The notes: generated by a model not told the origin, from the letters alone. A stretch of 39,778 nt of DNA from Chloroflexota bacterium (GCA_003142755.1 PLNK01000089.1:242-40019); one strand, 5' to 3'. Counted from the stretch's first letter, positions 1 to 8,709 are shown. Made by a program: numbers and translations.

Positions 1-176
1 TGGTCGCCGTGCGTCGTGGTCGCGGTCGTCCCAGCTGGCGTCGGTGACGACTGGGCAACCGACTCAACCCAGCCCAAGCCGCTCCCCGACCTGGCCCCAC
101 CTGGCCCATCCGGGCTTTGTGTTGGCTCCTGGCAACGGAATCGGTGTTTTCCCTGTCAGGGATAGCCCCTAAACGG
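1..176. other. Window edge, no gene recognised
   Basis: I see no convincing coding frame, RNA gene or repeat here. The stretch precedes the promoter of the FlaG-like gene. It could hold the distal end or flank of a gene lying outside the window. Confidence 0.4.
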
Positions 177-203
177 TCAAGTCGCGGCGCTGGCGCCCGA
201 TGT
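177..203 (+). promoter_or_regulatory. Candidate sigma-28 promoter of the FlaG-like gene
   Basis: TCAA at 177-180 is followed after exactly 15 bases by CCCGATGT at 196-203. This matches the TCAA-N15/16-nCCGA motif that recurs before flagellar genes in this window. The -10 element ends only 13 bases before the ATG at 217, so the leader would be very short. Confidence 0.6.
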
Positions 204-216
204 ATCAACTACTCAG

Positions 217-519
217 ATGGCAACCAACGACCTGCTCCCAACGGCACTCGTCGCAACCGGAACAGCTCCGGCGGCGATCCCCCAGCTGGCGCCCACCCCG
301 GTGGCCCCCCAGAAGGATCGCTTCGCCAAGCAGGCCGGTCCCGACGTTTCTTTCAAAGGGCCGGACGGGATAACCGAGGCGTACGCCGTCTTCCAGATCG
401 ATCCTGAAAGCAAGCAGCTTCAGGTGATGGTCGTAGACGCTGAAGGTCGGGTCCTTCGTGCGATCCCGCCGCGCTCGGTCTCCCAGATGATGGAGTCGAT
501 GGGCCGCTATCGGCTATAG
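217..519 (+). CDS. FlaG-like flagellar protein
   Basis: A 100-residue protein with a low-complexity Ala/Pro-rich N-terminus (about residues 1-45). The C-terminal half resembles the FlaG family: a strand ending FQIDPESKQLQVMVVD, then a turn, then VLRAIPPRSVSQMM, equivalent to the family's conserved hydrophobic strands and I-P-P/E motif. FlaG proteins affect filament length or cap function, often beside fliD; this copy instead sits upstream of the chemotaxis operon. There is no clear Shine-Dalgarno before the ATG, and the candidate sigma-28 promoter would leave a leader of only a few bases. The family call rests on the C-terminal 55 residues; the role is inferred. Confidence 0.65.
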   Translation: MATNDLLPTALVATGTAPAAIPQLAPTPVAPQKDRFAKQAGPDVSFKGPDGITEAYAVFQIDPESKQLQVMVVDAEGRVLRAIPPRSVSQMMESMGRYRL

Positions 520-685
520 GCCTTAGCGACGCGTCGCTCCGGATTCCGACCCCGCTCGTTCCGCCTGCCCGGCGGAGACCCCGGTATCCAGCCAACGGTC
601 GAGCGCGGTCGCCGAGCGCGAGCCGACGCACCTTCCAGGCCATGGGACAGCCCGCCGATTGGCTACGGAATCGGGCCCCAGAGGT

Positions 686-713
686 TCAAGTCCGAGCCCG
701 TCGCGACCGATGC
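686..713 (+). promoter_or_regulatory. Candidate sigma-28 promoter of the cheC operon
   Basis: TCAAG at 686-690 and ACCGATGC at 706-713, spacer 16. It lies in the 288-bp gap between the FlaG-like gene and cheC and would give a leader of about 90 bases. The TCAAG form also appears before flagellin, fliD, fliS and flgM. Confidence 0.55.
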
Positions 714-807
714 CCCGGCAGGATCGCCGTGGTCGTGCCGACCGCGGCAAGCGGCGTCGGGACGCCAGTCGCGACCTCCGGCACGACACTCCAAGGAATC
801 GTCCGCC

Positions 808-1452
808 ATGACGCTCACTCTCTCCGAAGCAGGTCAGAACGTCGTCGCAGGGACTTTCGGACAGGCCATGAAGCGCGCCGGCGAAGCCCTCGGCTCAATG
901 AGCGGCCAGGTCATCGAAGTCCAGGCTCCCATGCTGCGCCGCTGCACAGCGGCCGAAGTCCTGGCCATGGCTGGCGGACCCGAGTCGGTCGTACTTGCCG
1001 TCTATGTCGGCATCTTCGGCGCTCTTGAGGGCCACGCCCTGTTGCTGTTCCCGCCGGCGGATGCCCACCGCCTCGCTCAGATCTTGCTGACAGGCCTCCT
1101 GGGCCCCGGCGAACTGCCGATAGAGGCTACGAACGATGCCCTCGTCTACGACGAGCTCGAACTCTCGGCCCTCCAGGAATCCGGCAACGTCACGATCTCC
1201 GCATTCCTAAATGAGCTCGCGATGCATCTCCACGAACCCATTCAGCCAACGCCACCGCAGGTCGTCGTCGAGATGGCCGGCGCCGTTCTCGACGCTGTGC
1301 TGCTGGACCTCGTGAGCGACGCCGACCAGGTGCTGGCCGCCAAGACCACATTCAGCGAAGGCGGCCGAGCCATCGACGGGACTCTCTTCGTCTTGCCGCG
1401 CGCCGATAGCCTCCGGGCCCTCCTGGACGCTCTCGGAGCGATCGGAATATGA
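808..1452 (+). CDS. cheC: CheC-type CheY-P phosphatase
   Basis: A 214-residue CheC/CheX/FliY-family protein. Such proteins dephosphorylate CheY-P, and CheC also binds CheD. The active-site signature S-x3-E-x2-N is clear at S120, E124 and N127, with the expected proline 23 residues later (P150). The first half contains the pseudo-symmetric repeat (SEAGQN near residue 11), but the Glu is misplaced, so only the C-terminal site looks intact; in classical CheC both halves carry a site. The stop overlaps the cheD start by ATGA, so the two are translationally coupled, fitting a CheC-CheD complex. First gene of cheC-cheD-cheY-cheB. Confidence 0.85.
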   Translation: MTLTLSEAGQNVVAGTFGQAMKRAGEALGSMSGQVIEVQAPMLRRCTAAEVLAMAGGPESVVLAVYVGIFGALEGHALLLFPPADAHRLAQILLTGLLGPGELPIEATNDALVYDELELSALQESGNVTISAFLNELAMHLHEPIQPTPPQVVVEMAGAVLDAVLLDLVSDADQVLAAKTTFSEGGRAIDGTLFVLPRADSLRALLDALGAIGI

Positions 1453-1934
1453 CGCTTACCCAGAGCCCCAGCCTACTGGTGGCCAGCATCGGCGAGATGG
1501 TCCTGAGCTCCAGCTCCGACGCCCATCTCGTGGCATACGGCCTGGGTTCCTGCATCGCTCTGGCGATCTGGGATCCCCGCGCCAGGGTGGGCGGGCTGGC
1601 CCACTTCATGTTGCCCAACGGGCCCGCCAACGGCAGCAGCCCGGTCAAGTTCATCGACACGGGCATCGACAACTTTCTGAAGGCCATGGAGGCCAGGGGC
1701 GCCCTCCTGAACCGATGCCTCATCAAGGCGGCAGGTGCCGCCGCGATGCTGACGGTTGGCAATGGCCTGGCCATCGGAAAGCGCAACGCAGAAACGATGC
1801 AAGCGGCCCTCACCGAGAGAGGGCTCTCACTCACGGCTGCCTCGCTGGGAGGAAACTCCGGCCGAACTGTTCAACTCGAAGTGGCCGACGGCCGATTTCT
1901 CATCAAGAGCCTGTCCTCTGTGACAGAGTTGTAG
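1449..1934 (+). CDS. cheD: CheD chemoreceptor glutamine deamidase
   Basis: A 161-residue protein of normal CheD length. It converts specific glutamines of chemoreceptors to glutamate and is usually regulated by binding CheC. The catalytic Cys is in GLGSC (C35) and the His in GLAHFMLP (H52); the following G/A-rich stretch with IGKRN and the C-terminal GRTVQLEV strand match the family fold. The ATG overlaps the cheC stop by four bases. No receptor (MCP) gene lies in this window, so its substrates are encoded elsewhere. Confidence 0.93.
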   Translation: MTLTQSPSLLVASIGEMVLSSSSDAHLVAYGLGSCIALAIWDPRARVGGLAHFMLPNGPANGSSPVKFIDTGIDNFLKAMEARGALLNRCLIKAAGAAAMLTVGNGLAIGKRNAETMQAALTERGLSLTAASLGGNSGRTVQLEVADGRFLIKSLSSVTEL

Positions 1935-1957
1935 TTCGAGTAGTAGGAGCACCGACG

Positions 1958-2317
1958 ATGGCCAAGATCCTCGTCGTGGACGACGCGGCCTTCATGCGAC
2001 TGCGGGCGGCGAAGTTGCTCGTCGAGGCCGGCCATCAGGTCATCGAGGCCGAGAACGGGCGCATCGCCGTTGAGGTGTACCTCCGCGAGCGGCCCGATTG
2101 CGTCCTCATGGACATCACGATGCCCGAGATGGACGGCCTGGAGGCGCTCGCCGAGATCCGCTCCAAGGACCCTCATGCCCGCATCGCGATGCTGACCGCC
2201 ATGGGCCAGCAGGCGATCGTCATGGATGCGATCAAACGTGGCGCCCGCGACTTCGTCGTAAAGCCGTTTGCGCCCGACCGAGTTCTGGCGGCCGTCAACA
2301 AGCTCCTGGCGGCCTGA
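1958..2317 (+). CDS. cheY: CheY chemotaxis response regulator
   Basis: A 119-residue single receiver domain. Conserved residues are in place: acidic pair D8-D9, phospho-acceptor D52 in LMDITMP, T80 and K102 in VKPF. The frame is open further upstream, but I chose ATG 1958 because it has AGGAG at 1945-1949 and gives the standard N-terminus MAKILVVDDA. It sits 23 bp after cheD and before cheB. CheY-P would bind the FliM/FliY switch encoded at 33-35 kb, with CheC and CheX as candidate phosphatases. Confidence 0.93.
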   Translation: MAKILVVDDAAFMRLRAAKLLVEAGHQVIEAENGRIAVEVYLRERPDCVLMDITMPEMDGLEALAEIRSKDPHARIAMLTAMGQQAIVMDAIKRGARDFVVKPFAPDRVLAAVNKLLAA

Positions 2318-2407
2318 CCCCACCCGGCCGTTCAGAGCGATGCGGGAGCCTCTAGCCACCGCCCCAGCGACCCAGCGACCCCGGCGGCCCAACGAGAATC
2401 GTATCTC

Positions 2408-3664
2408 ATGATGGCTCCGATCCGAGTTCTAGTCGTCGACGACTCGGCGTTCATGCGCCACGCCATGGGCCGCTTCCTGAGCGAGATGCCCGGCTTGGAG
2501 GTCGTGGGCGCCGCCGCCAACGGCGAGGAAGGGCTGACGCGGACCCGGGAGTTGCGGCCCGATGTCATCACCCTCGACGTCGAGATGCCCGTTCTCGACG
2601 GCCTTGGCATGCTCAAACGCCTGATGCTCGAGACGCCGACCCGCGTCGTGATGCTGTCGAGCCGGACCACCCAGAACGCTCAGGTGACCCTCGACGCCCT
2701 CGAGTTCGGCGCGATCGACTTCGTGCCCAAGCCTTCCGGTTCGCTGTCGATCGACATCGATCGCGTGAGAGACGAGCTCGCCGGCAAGATCGAGGCCGCA
2801 GCCGGCATGTCCGAAGCCGCCTTCTTGCGCCACTGCCAGGTCGCGGCCATGAACCTGACCCTGGCCAACAACGCTGCAGCCAGGGCGGCTGGAGCGCCCG
2901 CCTCCGGGGTCCCCGCTACCGCTACGGCCGCGGCCGTAGCGACGGACGCGTCGCCTTGCCTCCGAGTCCTGCCCGGCCCCCCGCCCTCCCAGCGGCCGCC
3001 CCGGTCGAGCGTTCGCATAGCCGCAGGCAAGCTCGTCGTCGTGGCTTCGTCCACGGGCGGCCCCAGCGCCCTCCGCACCTTCGTGAAGGGATTGCCCCCC
3101 CGGCTCGGCGCGGCCGTCGCGATCGTCCAGCACATGCCCCCGGGGTTCACGGCGTCGCTGGCCGCGCGCCTCAATGCCGCGGGCGAGTTGCGTTGCTTCG
3201 AAGCCACCTCCGAGGACATCCTCGTCGAGGACGAGATCCTCGTGGCCCCGGGCGATCGCCATCTGATCTGCTCGGCTAGCGGTCACATCCAACTCGTCCA
3301 CCTGCCGCCAGTCAACGGCGTGCGGCCGGCCGCAGACGTCACGCTTGAGGCCGTCGCCCCTATCTGGCGGGAGCGCCTGCTGTGCGTCGTCCTGACGGGC
3401 ATGGGCGTGGACGCGCGCGAGGGTGCCCGGGCCGTGAAGCAGCATGGCGGCACCGTCATCTCGCAGGATGCCGCAACGGCGACGATCTACGGCATGCCCG
3501 CCGCCGTCGCCGAAGCGGGCCTCTCCGACCAGATCCTGCCCCTGGACCAGATCGCCAAGGCCGTGGCCGGATGGTGCCGCGCGGACGAGCTGGACGGCTG
3601 TGAACCGGCTGTCCCCACCGAGGAATCCGCGCCACCGGCCGATCGATCGGACATCGCATCCTGA
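2408..3664 (+). CDS. cheB: CheB receptor methylesterase
   Basis: A 418-residue protein with two domains: a receiver (about 5-125; D11-D12, phospho-acceptor D57, KP near 108-109) and a C-terminal methylesterase (about 208-395). The catalytic triad reads as S215 in ASSTGG, H242 in QHMPPGFT and D335 in GMGVDAREG. An Ala/Pro-rich linker (about 155-205) is longer than usual. CheB removes methyl groups from receptors when phosphorylated by CheA, opposing CheR (9924-10763). Two adjacent ATGs (2408, 2411) could serve as the start, and neither has a strong ribosome site. Confidence 0.95.
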   Translation: MMAPIRVLVVDDSAFMRHAMGRFLSEMPGLEVVGAAANGEEGLTRTRELRPDVITLDVEMPVLDGLGMLKRLMLETPTRVVMLSSRTTQNAQVTLDALEFGAIDFVPKPSGSLSIDIDRVRDELAGKIEAAAGMSEAAFLRHCQVAAMNLTLANNAAARAAGAPASGVPATATAAAVATDASPCLRVLPGPPPSQRPPRSSVRIAAGKLVVVASSTGGPSALRTFVKGLPPRLGAAVAIVQHMPPGFTASLAARLNAAGELRCFEATSEDILVEDEILVAPGDRHLICSASGHIQLVHLPPVNGVRPAADVTLEAVAPIWRERLLCVVLTGMGVDAREGARAVKQHGGTVISQDAATATIYGMPAAVAEAGLSDQILPLDQIAKAVAGWCRADELDGCEPAVPTEESAPPADRSDIAS

Positions 3665-3691
3665 GGCCTTCGGGTCAGGAAACGCTCTTAC

Positions 3692-3718
3692 TCACCTAGT
3701 GCTTCAGAGCACCGATAC
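3692..3718 (+). promoter_or_regulatory. Candidate sigma-28 promoter of cheW-cheX-cheA
   Basis: TCAC at 3692-3695 and ACCGATAC at 3711-3718, spacer 15. It lies in the 113-bp gap after cheB. The -35 deviates by one base from the TCAA seen elsewhere, while the -10 is a full match to the local consensus. Confidence 0.5.
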
Positions 3719-3777
3719 CTAAGACAAGAGCCCGCAGCCGGACCGCGTCCGGTCCGCAATGCAAGGAGAGACGTACC

Positions 3778-4266
3778 GTGGCCGATAAGCCAATGTCCAG
3801 CGGTAACGGTCGGTCCGGAGAGCTGCAGATCGTCGTCTGTGAGCTTGCGGACGAGCACTATGGCCTGGACATCGCCAAGGTCTTCGAGATCATCCGCCAT
3901 CAACCGATCACGCCCGTGCCGCGCGCACCCGCCTTCGTAAAGGGCGTGATCAACCTGCGCGGCCGAATCATCCCGGTCGTCGACCTGCGCGATCGCTTCG
4001 GCATGATCGATGTCGAGCCAACGAAGGAGACGCGCATCGTCGTCGCCGAAAGCTCGTCCACCCGTGTCGGGCTCATCGTCGACAGCGTGTCGGAAGTCCT
4101 GCTCCTGCCCATCGATGCGGTGGAAACGACACCAGGGGTCGCCGCCGGGGCCGATGCCGAGTACTTGAGGGGCATCGCGAAGCTTGGCAACCGGCTCGTC
4201 CTCCTCCTCGAGCTGGACGGCCTGTTCGCTCCTGCGGACCAGACCGCTCTTGCCGGAGCCGCATAA
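3778..4266 (+). CDS. cheW: CheW chemotaxis coupling protein
   Basis: A 162-residue CheW-domain protein that links receptors to CheA. Visible signatures are ELADEHYGLDIAKVFEI, the APAFVKGVINLRGRIIPVVDL strand-turn region, and VDSVSEVLLLP near residue 105. The start is GTG 3778, supported by AAGGAG at 3763-3768. It is followed three bases later by cheX and then cheA, so the set is probably one transcript from its own candidate sigma-28 promoter. Confidence 0.93.
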   Translation: MADKPMSSGNGRSGELQIVVCELADEHYGLDIAKVFEIIRHQPITPVPRAPAFVKGVINLRGRIIPVVDLRDRFGMIDVEPTKETRIVVAESSSTRVGLIVDSVSEVLLLPIDAVETTPGVAAGADAEYLRGIAKLGNRLVLLLELDGLFAPADQTALAGAA

Positions 4267-4269
4267 GTC

Positions 4270-4734
4270 ATGAGAGTCCAGATCGTCAACCGCTACGTCC
4301 AGTCGGCCCTGAACGTGATCGCCAAGGAAACCGGCCTTCCGGTCCAGCGCGGCGGTCTCCTCCTCGAGGGCAACCCCTACATCACCGAGGACATCACCGC
4401 CGTAATCGGCGTGAGCGGGCAGCTGAGCGGCTCCCTGTACCTGTCGATGTCCAACCAGGTCGCCCTCAAGATCATCAGCACGATCCTCGGCCAGGAGACG
4501 AAGGAGCTCGACGAGCTCGGCCAGAGCGGCGTCGCCGAGATGGCGAACGTCATCGCCGGGACCGCCGGCATCGTCCTCGCCGAGGAGGGCATCGCGACCG
4601 TTATCAGCCCGCCGCTCGTCCTGGTGGGCCCAGGTGCCCACCTCTTCACGGTGGAGATACAGCGTCTCGTCGTGCCACTGACCACGGCCCACGGCGAGGT
4701 CAGGCTGCACGTCGCCGTCCGAGAGGCGGTCTGA
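4270..4734 (+). CDS. cheX: CheX-type CheY-P phosphatase
   Basis: A 154-residue protein of CheX length. The single S-x3-E-x2-N active-site signature is at S86, E90 and N93, with the ISPP segment about 20 residues later. The N-terminus (VNRYVQSALNVI) matches the family's first helix. CheX dephosphorylates CheY-P, usually as a dimer. Its presence between cheW and cheA, together with CheC, gives this organism two candidate phosphatases. The stop lies one base before the cheA ATG. Confidence 0.85.
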   Translation: MRVQIVNRYVQSALNVIAKETGLPVQRGGLLLEGNPYITEDITAVIGVSGQLSGSLYLSMSNQVALKIISTILGQETKELDELGQSGVAEMANVIAGTAGIVLAEEGIATVISPPLVLVGPGAHLFTVEIQRLVVPLTTAHGEVRLHVAVREAV

Positions 4735-4735
4735 C

Positions 4736-7039
4736 ATGCGTTTGACCTTCGACCTGCAGCCGGGAGACGACCGTCTGTTCACGGACGAGTCCCTGGAGCA
4801 GATCGAACGGATCGAGCAAGGTCTGCTCGAGCTCGAGCAGACCTTCGATGCCGGCGTGGTCAACGAAGTCTTCCGAGCAGCTCACACGCTCAAAGGGTCG
4901 GCTGCCACGATCGGCCACCGCCGCATGGCAGAGTTGACCCACGCCATGGAGGACCTCTTCGGCGCGTTCCGAAGCGGAACCCTGTACGAGGTCAAGCCAT
5001 TTGCCGACGTCCTGCTGGGTACGATCGACGTGCTCCGCGCGCTGGTCGCCGAGGTCCAGGAAGGCGAGGCCCTGACGGACGCTCCGGAGAGGCTGACCAA
5101 GCAGCTCCGCGAGCTCCTCACCACGGCCACCGCTGCGGCCGCGGCGCGGCCTTCCGCTCCCAGGCCGACCGCCAGACCCACCGCATCCGGTTCCCCTCCG
5201 GCGGCTCCCACCTCCGTCCAGCCTCCGCTGGCCGATCCCAACCTTGCCGAGCCCGCCGAATCGACGACTGAGGAGTTGGCCGGAGAGGCCGACGCGGTCG
5301 AGCAGGGAGTCAGCAACATCGCAGTGGCCCCGCTCATTCAACGCCTTCTGGGGGAGGCTCCGGGCGGATGCGAGCCGCGATCCGTCTTCGTCTGCCGCAT
5401 CGACCCAATGAGCGAGTGGCAATCGGTCCGCCTGCTCCAGCTGGTCATCGAGGCCGAGGAGACCGGCGACTTGGTTGCATCGGCGCCATGCCGCGAGGAG
5501 ATCGAATCCGGGCTCGGGACGACGCTCCTGGTGATGCTCGTCCGCGGTCGACCGGTGGAGCTGCTCGACCTCCGCAAGCACCTGGCCGCAATCGACGATG
5601 TCGTCGGGGTGGAAGCCGTAGCAGCGCCTCTGGCCTCGGGCACCAGCGAAGTCGCTCCCGCGGCGCGCAGCATCGACGTCTACGGTCCCGATGACGCCGT
5701 GCCCGCACTCGGTGCCGCTCGCATAGACGACGAGAACACCGCCGGACCTCCGGGCGCGGCCGAGCGCCGCCAGGCCGACCTGGGAGCGGAAGCTCGAGGT
5801 CTGCCACAGGGCGACAGGATGATCGTCGCGGGCGATCGTCTCAAGGCCGCCCAACAGACCATCCGCATCGACGTCACCCGCCTCGACGAGCTGATGAACC
5901 TCGTAGGCGAGCTGGTCGTCCACAAGACCCGCCTGCAGCAGAGCGCCCAGCTCCTGGCCGCGCAGCTCGGCGACCACCCATTGGCGCGACAGGCCGACGA
6001 AGACTCGCAGCAGTTCGCCCGCATTGCCGGCCAGCTCCAGGACCAGGTTACCGGCTTGCGGATGTTGCCCATCGAGACCGTCTTCAACCGCTTCCCGCGG
6101 GTGGTGCGCGACATCGCCATGCGCCTCAACAAAGAGGTCCAGCTGGTCATCGAAGGCAAGGAGACCGAACTCGACCGGTCCGTACTCGAAGAGGTCGGCG
6201 ACCCGTTGGGCCACCTCGTCCGCAACGCGATGGACCACGGCATCGAGCCGCCCGAGGAGCGGCGCGCGCTCGGCAAGTCACTGCCGGCGACCGTGCGTCT
6301 GACGGCTCGGCACGCAGACGGCCGCATTCTGATCACCGTGGAGGACAACGGCCGCGGTATGGATCCGGTCGCCATGCGACGGGCAGTCATCGAGAAGGGC
6401 CTGATGACCCGCGAGGCGGCCAACGCCACCACCGACGACGAGATGCTGCGAGTCATCTTCACACCGGGCTTCTCCACGGCCAAGGTCGTGACGGAAATCT
6501 CCGGCCGTGGCGTCGGCATGGACGTCGTCCGCAACAACATCGAACGTCTGGGTGGCTGGGTCGACGTAAGCAGCATGCCGGGTCAGGGCACGCGCGTCTC
6601 GCTGTCGCTGCCGCTGACGCTCGCCATCATTGGCGCCCTCCTGGTGAAGTCCGGGGCGCGGGTCTGCGCGCTGCCGTTGACGGGCGTCGTCGAGACTCTG
6701 CGGGTCGAGCCGAAGTCGTTCGGCCGAGTCCGCGGTCACAACGTCCTGACTCTGCGGGATCGGGTCATCCCGGTAGAGCAGCTGGATAGCGTCCTGGGCG
6801 ACCCGCCGCGGCCCATTCAGTCCAACGACCGTGGCTTCATCAACCTGGTCGTGGTGCGATCGCGCGGCACAGAGATGGCCCTGGCCGTGGACGCCTTCGT
6901 CGGCCAGCACGAGATCGTGCTCAAGTCGCTCAGCGAGGTCACCGGCGAGCGGGCCGGCCTGGCCGGTGCGACAGTCATGGCCGACGGAACCGTGGGCCTG
7001 GTCGTGGACATCGCGGCCCTGCTCGAGCGCTCGGCTTGA
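4736..7039 (+). CDS. cheA: CheA chemotaxis histidine kinase
   Basis: A 767-residue kinase. In order: P1/HPt domain with phosphorylated H50 in RAAHTLKGSA; a Pro/Ala-rich linker (about 130-185); a P2-like region (about 215-295) for CheY/CheB docking; P3 dimerisation helices starting RLDELMNLVGELVVHK (about 380); ATPase domain with N-box LVRNAMDHGIEP and later GRGMD and GRGVGMDVV boxes; and a C-terminal CheW-like P5 domain (from about 625). All catalytic elements are intact. It phosphorylates CheY and CheB. Last gene of the cheW-cheX-cheA unit. Confidence 0.97.
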   Translation: MRLTFDLQPGDDRLFTDESLEQIERIEQGLLELEQTFDAGVVNEVFRAAHTLKGSAATIGHRRMAELTHAMEDLFGAFRSGTLYEVKPFADVLLGTIDVLRALVAEVQEGEALTDAPERLTKQLRELLTTATAAAAARPSAPRPTARPTASGSPPAAPTSVQPPLADPNLAEPAESTTEELAGEADAVEQGVSNIAVAPLIQRLLGEAPGGCEPRSVFVCRIDPMSEWQSVRLLQLVIEAEETGDLVASAPCREEIESGLGTTLLVMLVRGRPVELLDLRKHLAAIDDVVGVEAVAAPLASGTSEVAPAARSIDVYGPDDAVPALGAARIDDENTAGPPGAAERRQADLGAEARGLPQGDRMIVAGDRLKAAQQTIRIDVTRLDELMNLVGELVVHKTRLQQSAQLLAAQLGDHPLARQADEDSQQFARIAGQLQDQVTGLRMLPIETVFNRFPRVVRDIAMRLNKEVQLVIEGKETELDRSVLEEVGDPLGHLVRNAMDHGIEPPEERRALGKSLPATVRLTARHADGRILITVEDNGRGMDPVAMRRAVIEKGLMTREAANATTDDEMLRVIFTPGFSTAKVVTEISGRGVGMDVVRNNIERLGGWVDVSSMPGQGTRVSLSLPLTLAIIGALLVKSGARVCALPLTGVVETLRVEPKSFGRVRGHNVLTLRDRVIPVEQLDSVLGDPPRPIQSNDRGFINLVVVRSRGTEMALAVDAFVGQHEIVLKSLSEVTGERAGLAGATVMADGTVGLVVDIAALLERSA

Positions 7040-7098
7040 CACGCAGCTGCAGCGTTCGCCGCGGAAGCCGCCCCGGCCAAGCCCGGGCGCAAGGTCGC

Positions 7099-7680
7099 CT
7101 AGCTCCTCTGGTCCGGGTGGGTCCGGTCATCGCTGCCCACCGCCGGCGCCACCACATGGGGGCGGACGAGGCTTGCGATCGCCAGGGCGGCGGAGGTCGC
7201 CGTTGTCCGCTCCGTGTCGATCACGACATCTGTCGCCGGGACAGTCGCGAGCGCCTGCCCGACGGCGGCGTAGTACCGACCCAGAAAGCCGGGATCGCGC
7301 GATGAGCCCCGGGTTGGGTCGCTCTGCGCCCGACGTAGCGCCTCCTCGAAAGAGACCCGCAGCGATACATAGAGTGGGCCGACGCTCGTGTGCAGATGTT
7401 GAGCGAAGACAGCTCGGTCGCTGGGAGTGTTGAACGAACCCTCGGCGATGACGACGGTAACGCCCTCCTCCAAGAAGATGTTGGCCAGCGTCGCTGCTGC
7501 ATGCCGCGCAAGCGTCCAGTTCGCAACATCGGACTTCGGTCCGTCCGGGGTGAGCATTTCGTAGAGAAGGTCCAGGTCAATGACGGCCACACGCTCGGGA
7601 ATCCGCTCCAACTCGCGAGCAAGCTCTCGCGCGATGGTGCTCTTGCCGCTCGCGATGGGGCCGGTTATCACGATGACCAT
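7099..7680 (-). CDS. P-loop kinase-like ATPase, function unknown
   Basis: A 193-residue protein beginning with a textbook first strand and Walker A, GPIASGKST (residues 7-15), followed by helix ARELARELERI and a second strand VAVIDLD. This is the layout of small nucleoside, gluconate or adenylylsulfate kinase-like P-loop proteins; the substrate cannot be told. I chose ATG 7680 because the fold starts immediately there. The frame stays open to a GTG at 7743, which would add 21 residues. It is convergent with cheA and divergent from the ArsR-acetyltransferase fusion, with no evident link to motility. Confidence 0.7.
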   Translation of the reverse strand: MVIVITGPIASGKSTIARELARELERIPERVAVIDLDLLYEMLTPDGPKSDVANWTLARHAAATLANIFLEEGVTVVIAEGSFNTPSDRAVFAQHLHTSVGPLYVSLRVSFEEALRRAQSDPTRGSSRDPGFLGRYYAAVGQALATVPATDVVIDTERTTATSAALAIASLVRPHVVAPAVGSDDRTHPDQRS

Positions 7681-7750
7681 GCCCCCAAGTCTGACGACAG
7701 GGGACGGCCCGCGCACGATCCGAGGGTCGGCTACCGAGCTCACGGGCTAC

Positions 7751-7779
7751 TTGACATCGTCCTCGTCAATCCGGATAAT
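7751..7779 (+). promoter_or_regulatory. Near-consensus sigma-70 promoter
   Basis: TTGACA at 7751-7756, 17-base spacer, GATAAT at 7774-7779: six of six and five of six matches to the housekeeping consensus. It fits the ArsR-acetyltransferase gene starting at 7833. As the protein has an ArsR-type repressor domain, an operator probably overlaps this site, but I do not see an obvious inverted repeat. Confidence 0.65.
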
Positions 7780-7832
7780 CGGGAAAAGCCGAAGGTGCAA
7801 ACGACGACCGAGGCCGCAGAGGAGGAGCCAGC

Positions 7833-8672
7833 TTGAAGCGACTCGAGAGCGCTCAGACGCCGGCGGAGGCCCGGGCCCTTCGGCTGCTTCGGGCTCTCGG
7901 CTCGCCGGTGCGCCTGCGGATCGTCGAGATCGTCGCCGTGCGCAAGGACTGCACGGGGCCGCAGCTCGCCGAGGAGCTCGGGCTTGCCCAATCAAGCCTG
8001 TTCGAGCACCTCACGGCGCTGCGGGAAGCGGGTCTGATCGAGGTCAGCGGTGAGGGGCCGAACCGCTATTACGGGCTCGATCCGTCGGTGCTCGACTCGC
8101 TGGCTGCGTATCTCGGCGGGGTCGGCGGCCGAACGCGCACCTGGGTCCTGCCGGCCGGCACGTCACCGGGCGACGGGGGAATCGAAATCAGAGACGCCCG
8201 CCTCGATGACGCCCCGGCCATAGCGCGCATCTACAACCAGGGCATCGAGGATCGCACCGCAACCCTCGAAACGGAACTACGCTCGCCAGAGGAGCGAGCG
8301 GAGTGGCTGGCCGCGCACGACGGGCGCCATCCGGTGCTCATGGCCGTGGACTCAGCTGGAGTCGCAGTAGGCTGGGCCTCGCTCAACCGCTTCAATGCGC
8401 GCGCCGCCTACGACCATGTGACCGACATGTCGGTCTTCGTGGCCCGCGAGTCACGCGGGCGCGGCGTGGGCGATGCGCTGCTGACCGCCCTCGAGGCTCG
8501 CGCCCGAGCCAACGGCTACCACAAGATGGTTCTGGCGGCCTTTCCGACGAACGCACCGGGGATTCGCCTGTACCAGCGCCACGGCTTGCTCGTAGTCGGG
8601 ACCTACCACGAGCAGGGGCTGCTGGACGGCCGCTGGGTGGACGTGGTGGTCATGGAGAAGATCCTGCGGTAG
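7833..8672 (+). CDS. ArsR-type HTH fused to GNAT acetyltransferase
   Basis: A 279-residue fusion. Residues about 12-95 form an ArsR-type winged helix (LLRALGSPVRLRIVEI, then QLAEELGLAQSSLFEHLTAL and wing residues near RYYGLD). Residues about 117-277 form a GNAT domain of the phosphinothricin acetyltransferase type (IRDARLDDAPAIARIYN; acetyl-CoA loop ESRGRGVGDALL; C-terminal YQRHGL). The ArsR part has one Cys (C40) and no CxC pair, so a classical arsenite site is not visible. Related acetyltransferases (Pat, ArsN1) detoxify phosphinothricin or arsinothricin; whether this one does is inference. The start is TTG 7833, preceded by a GAGGAG ribosome site. Confidence 0.8.
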   Translation: MKRLESAQTPAEARALRLLRALGSPVRLRIVEIVAVRKDCTGPQLAEELGLAQSSLFEHLTALREAGLIEVSGEGPNRYYGLDPSVLDSLAAYLGGVGGRTRTWVLPAGTSPGDGGIEIRDARLDDAPAIARIYNQGIEDRTATLETELRSPEERAEWLAAHDGRHPVLMAVDSAGVAVGWASLNRFNARAAYDHVTDMSVFVARESRGRGVGDALLTALEARARANGYHKMVLAAFPTNAPGIRLYQRHGLLVVGTYHEQGLLDGRWVDVVVMEKILR

Positions 8673-8709
8673 TCCCCCACCCCACCGCCCATACCAGGCC
8701 CGGACCGGA

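Noticed and set aside
1715-1957. Longer cheY reading from 1715
   Set aside because: The added part is antiphase reading of cheD; the conserved CheY N-terminus and ribosome site place the start at 1958.
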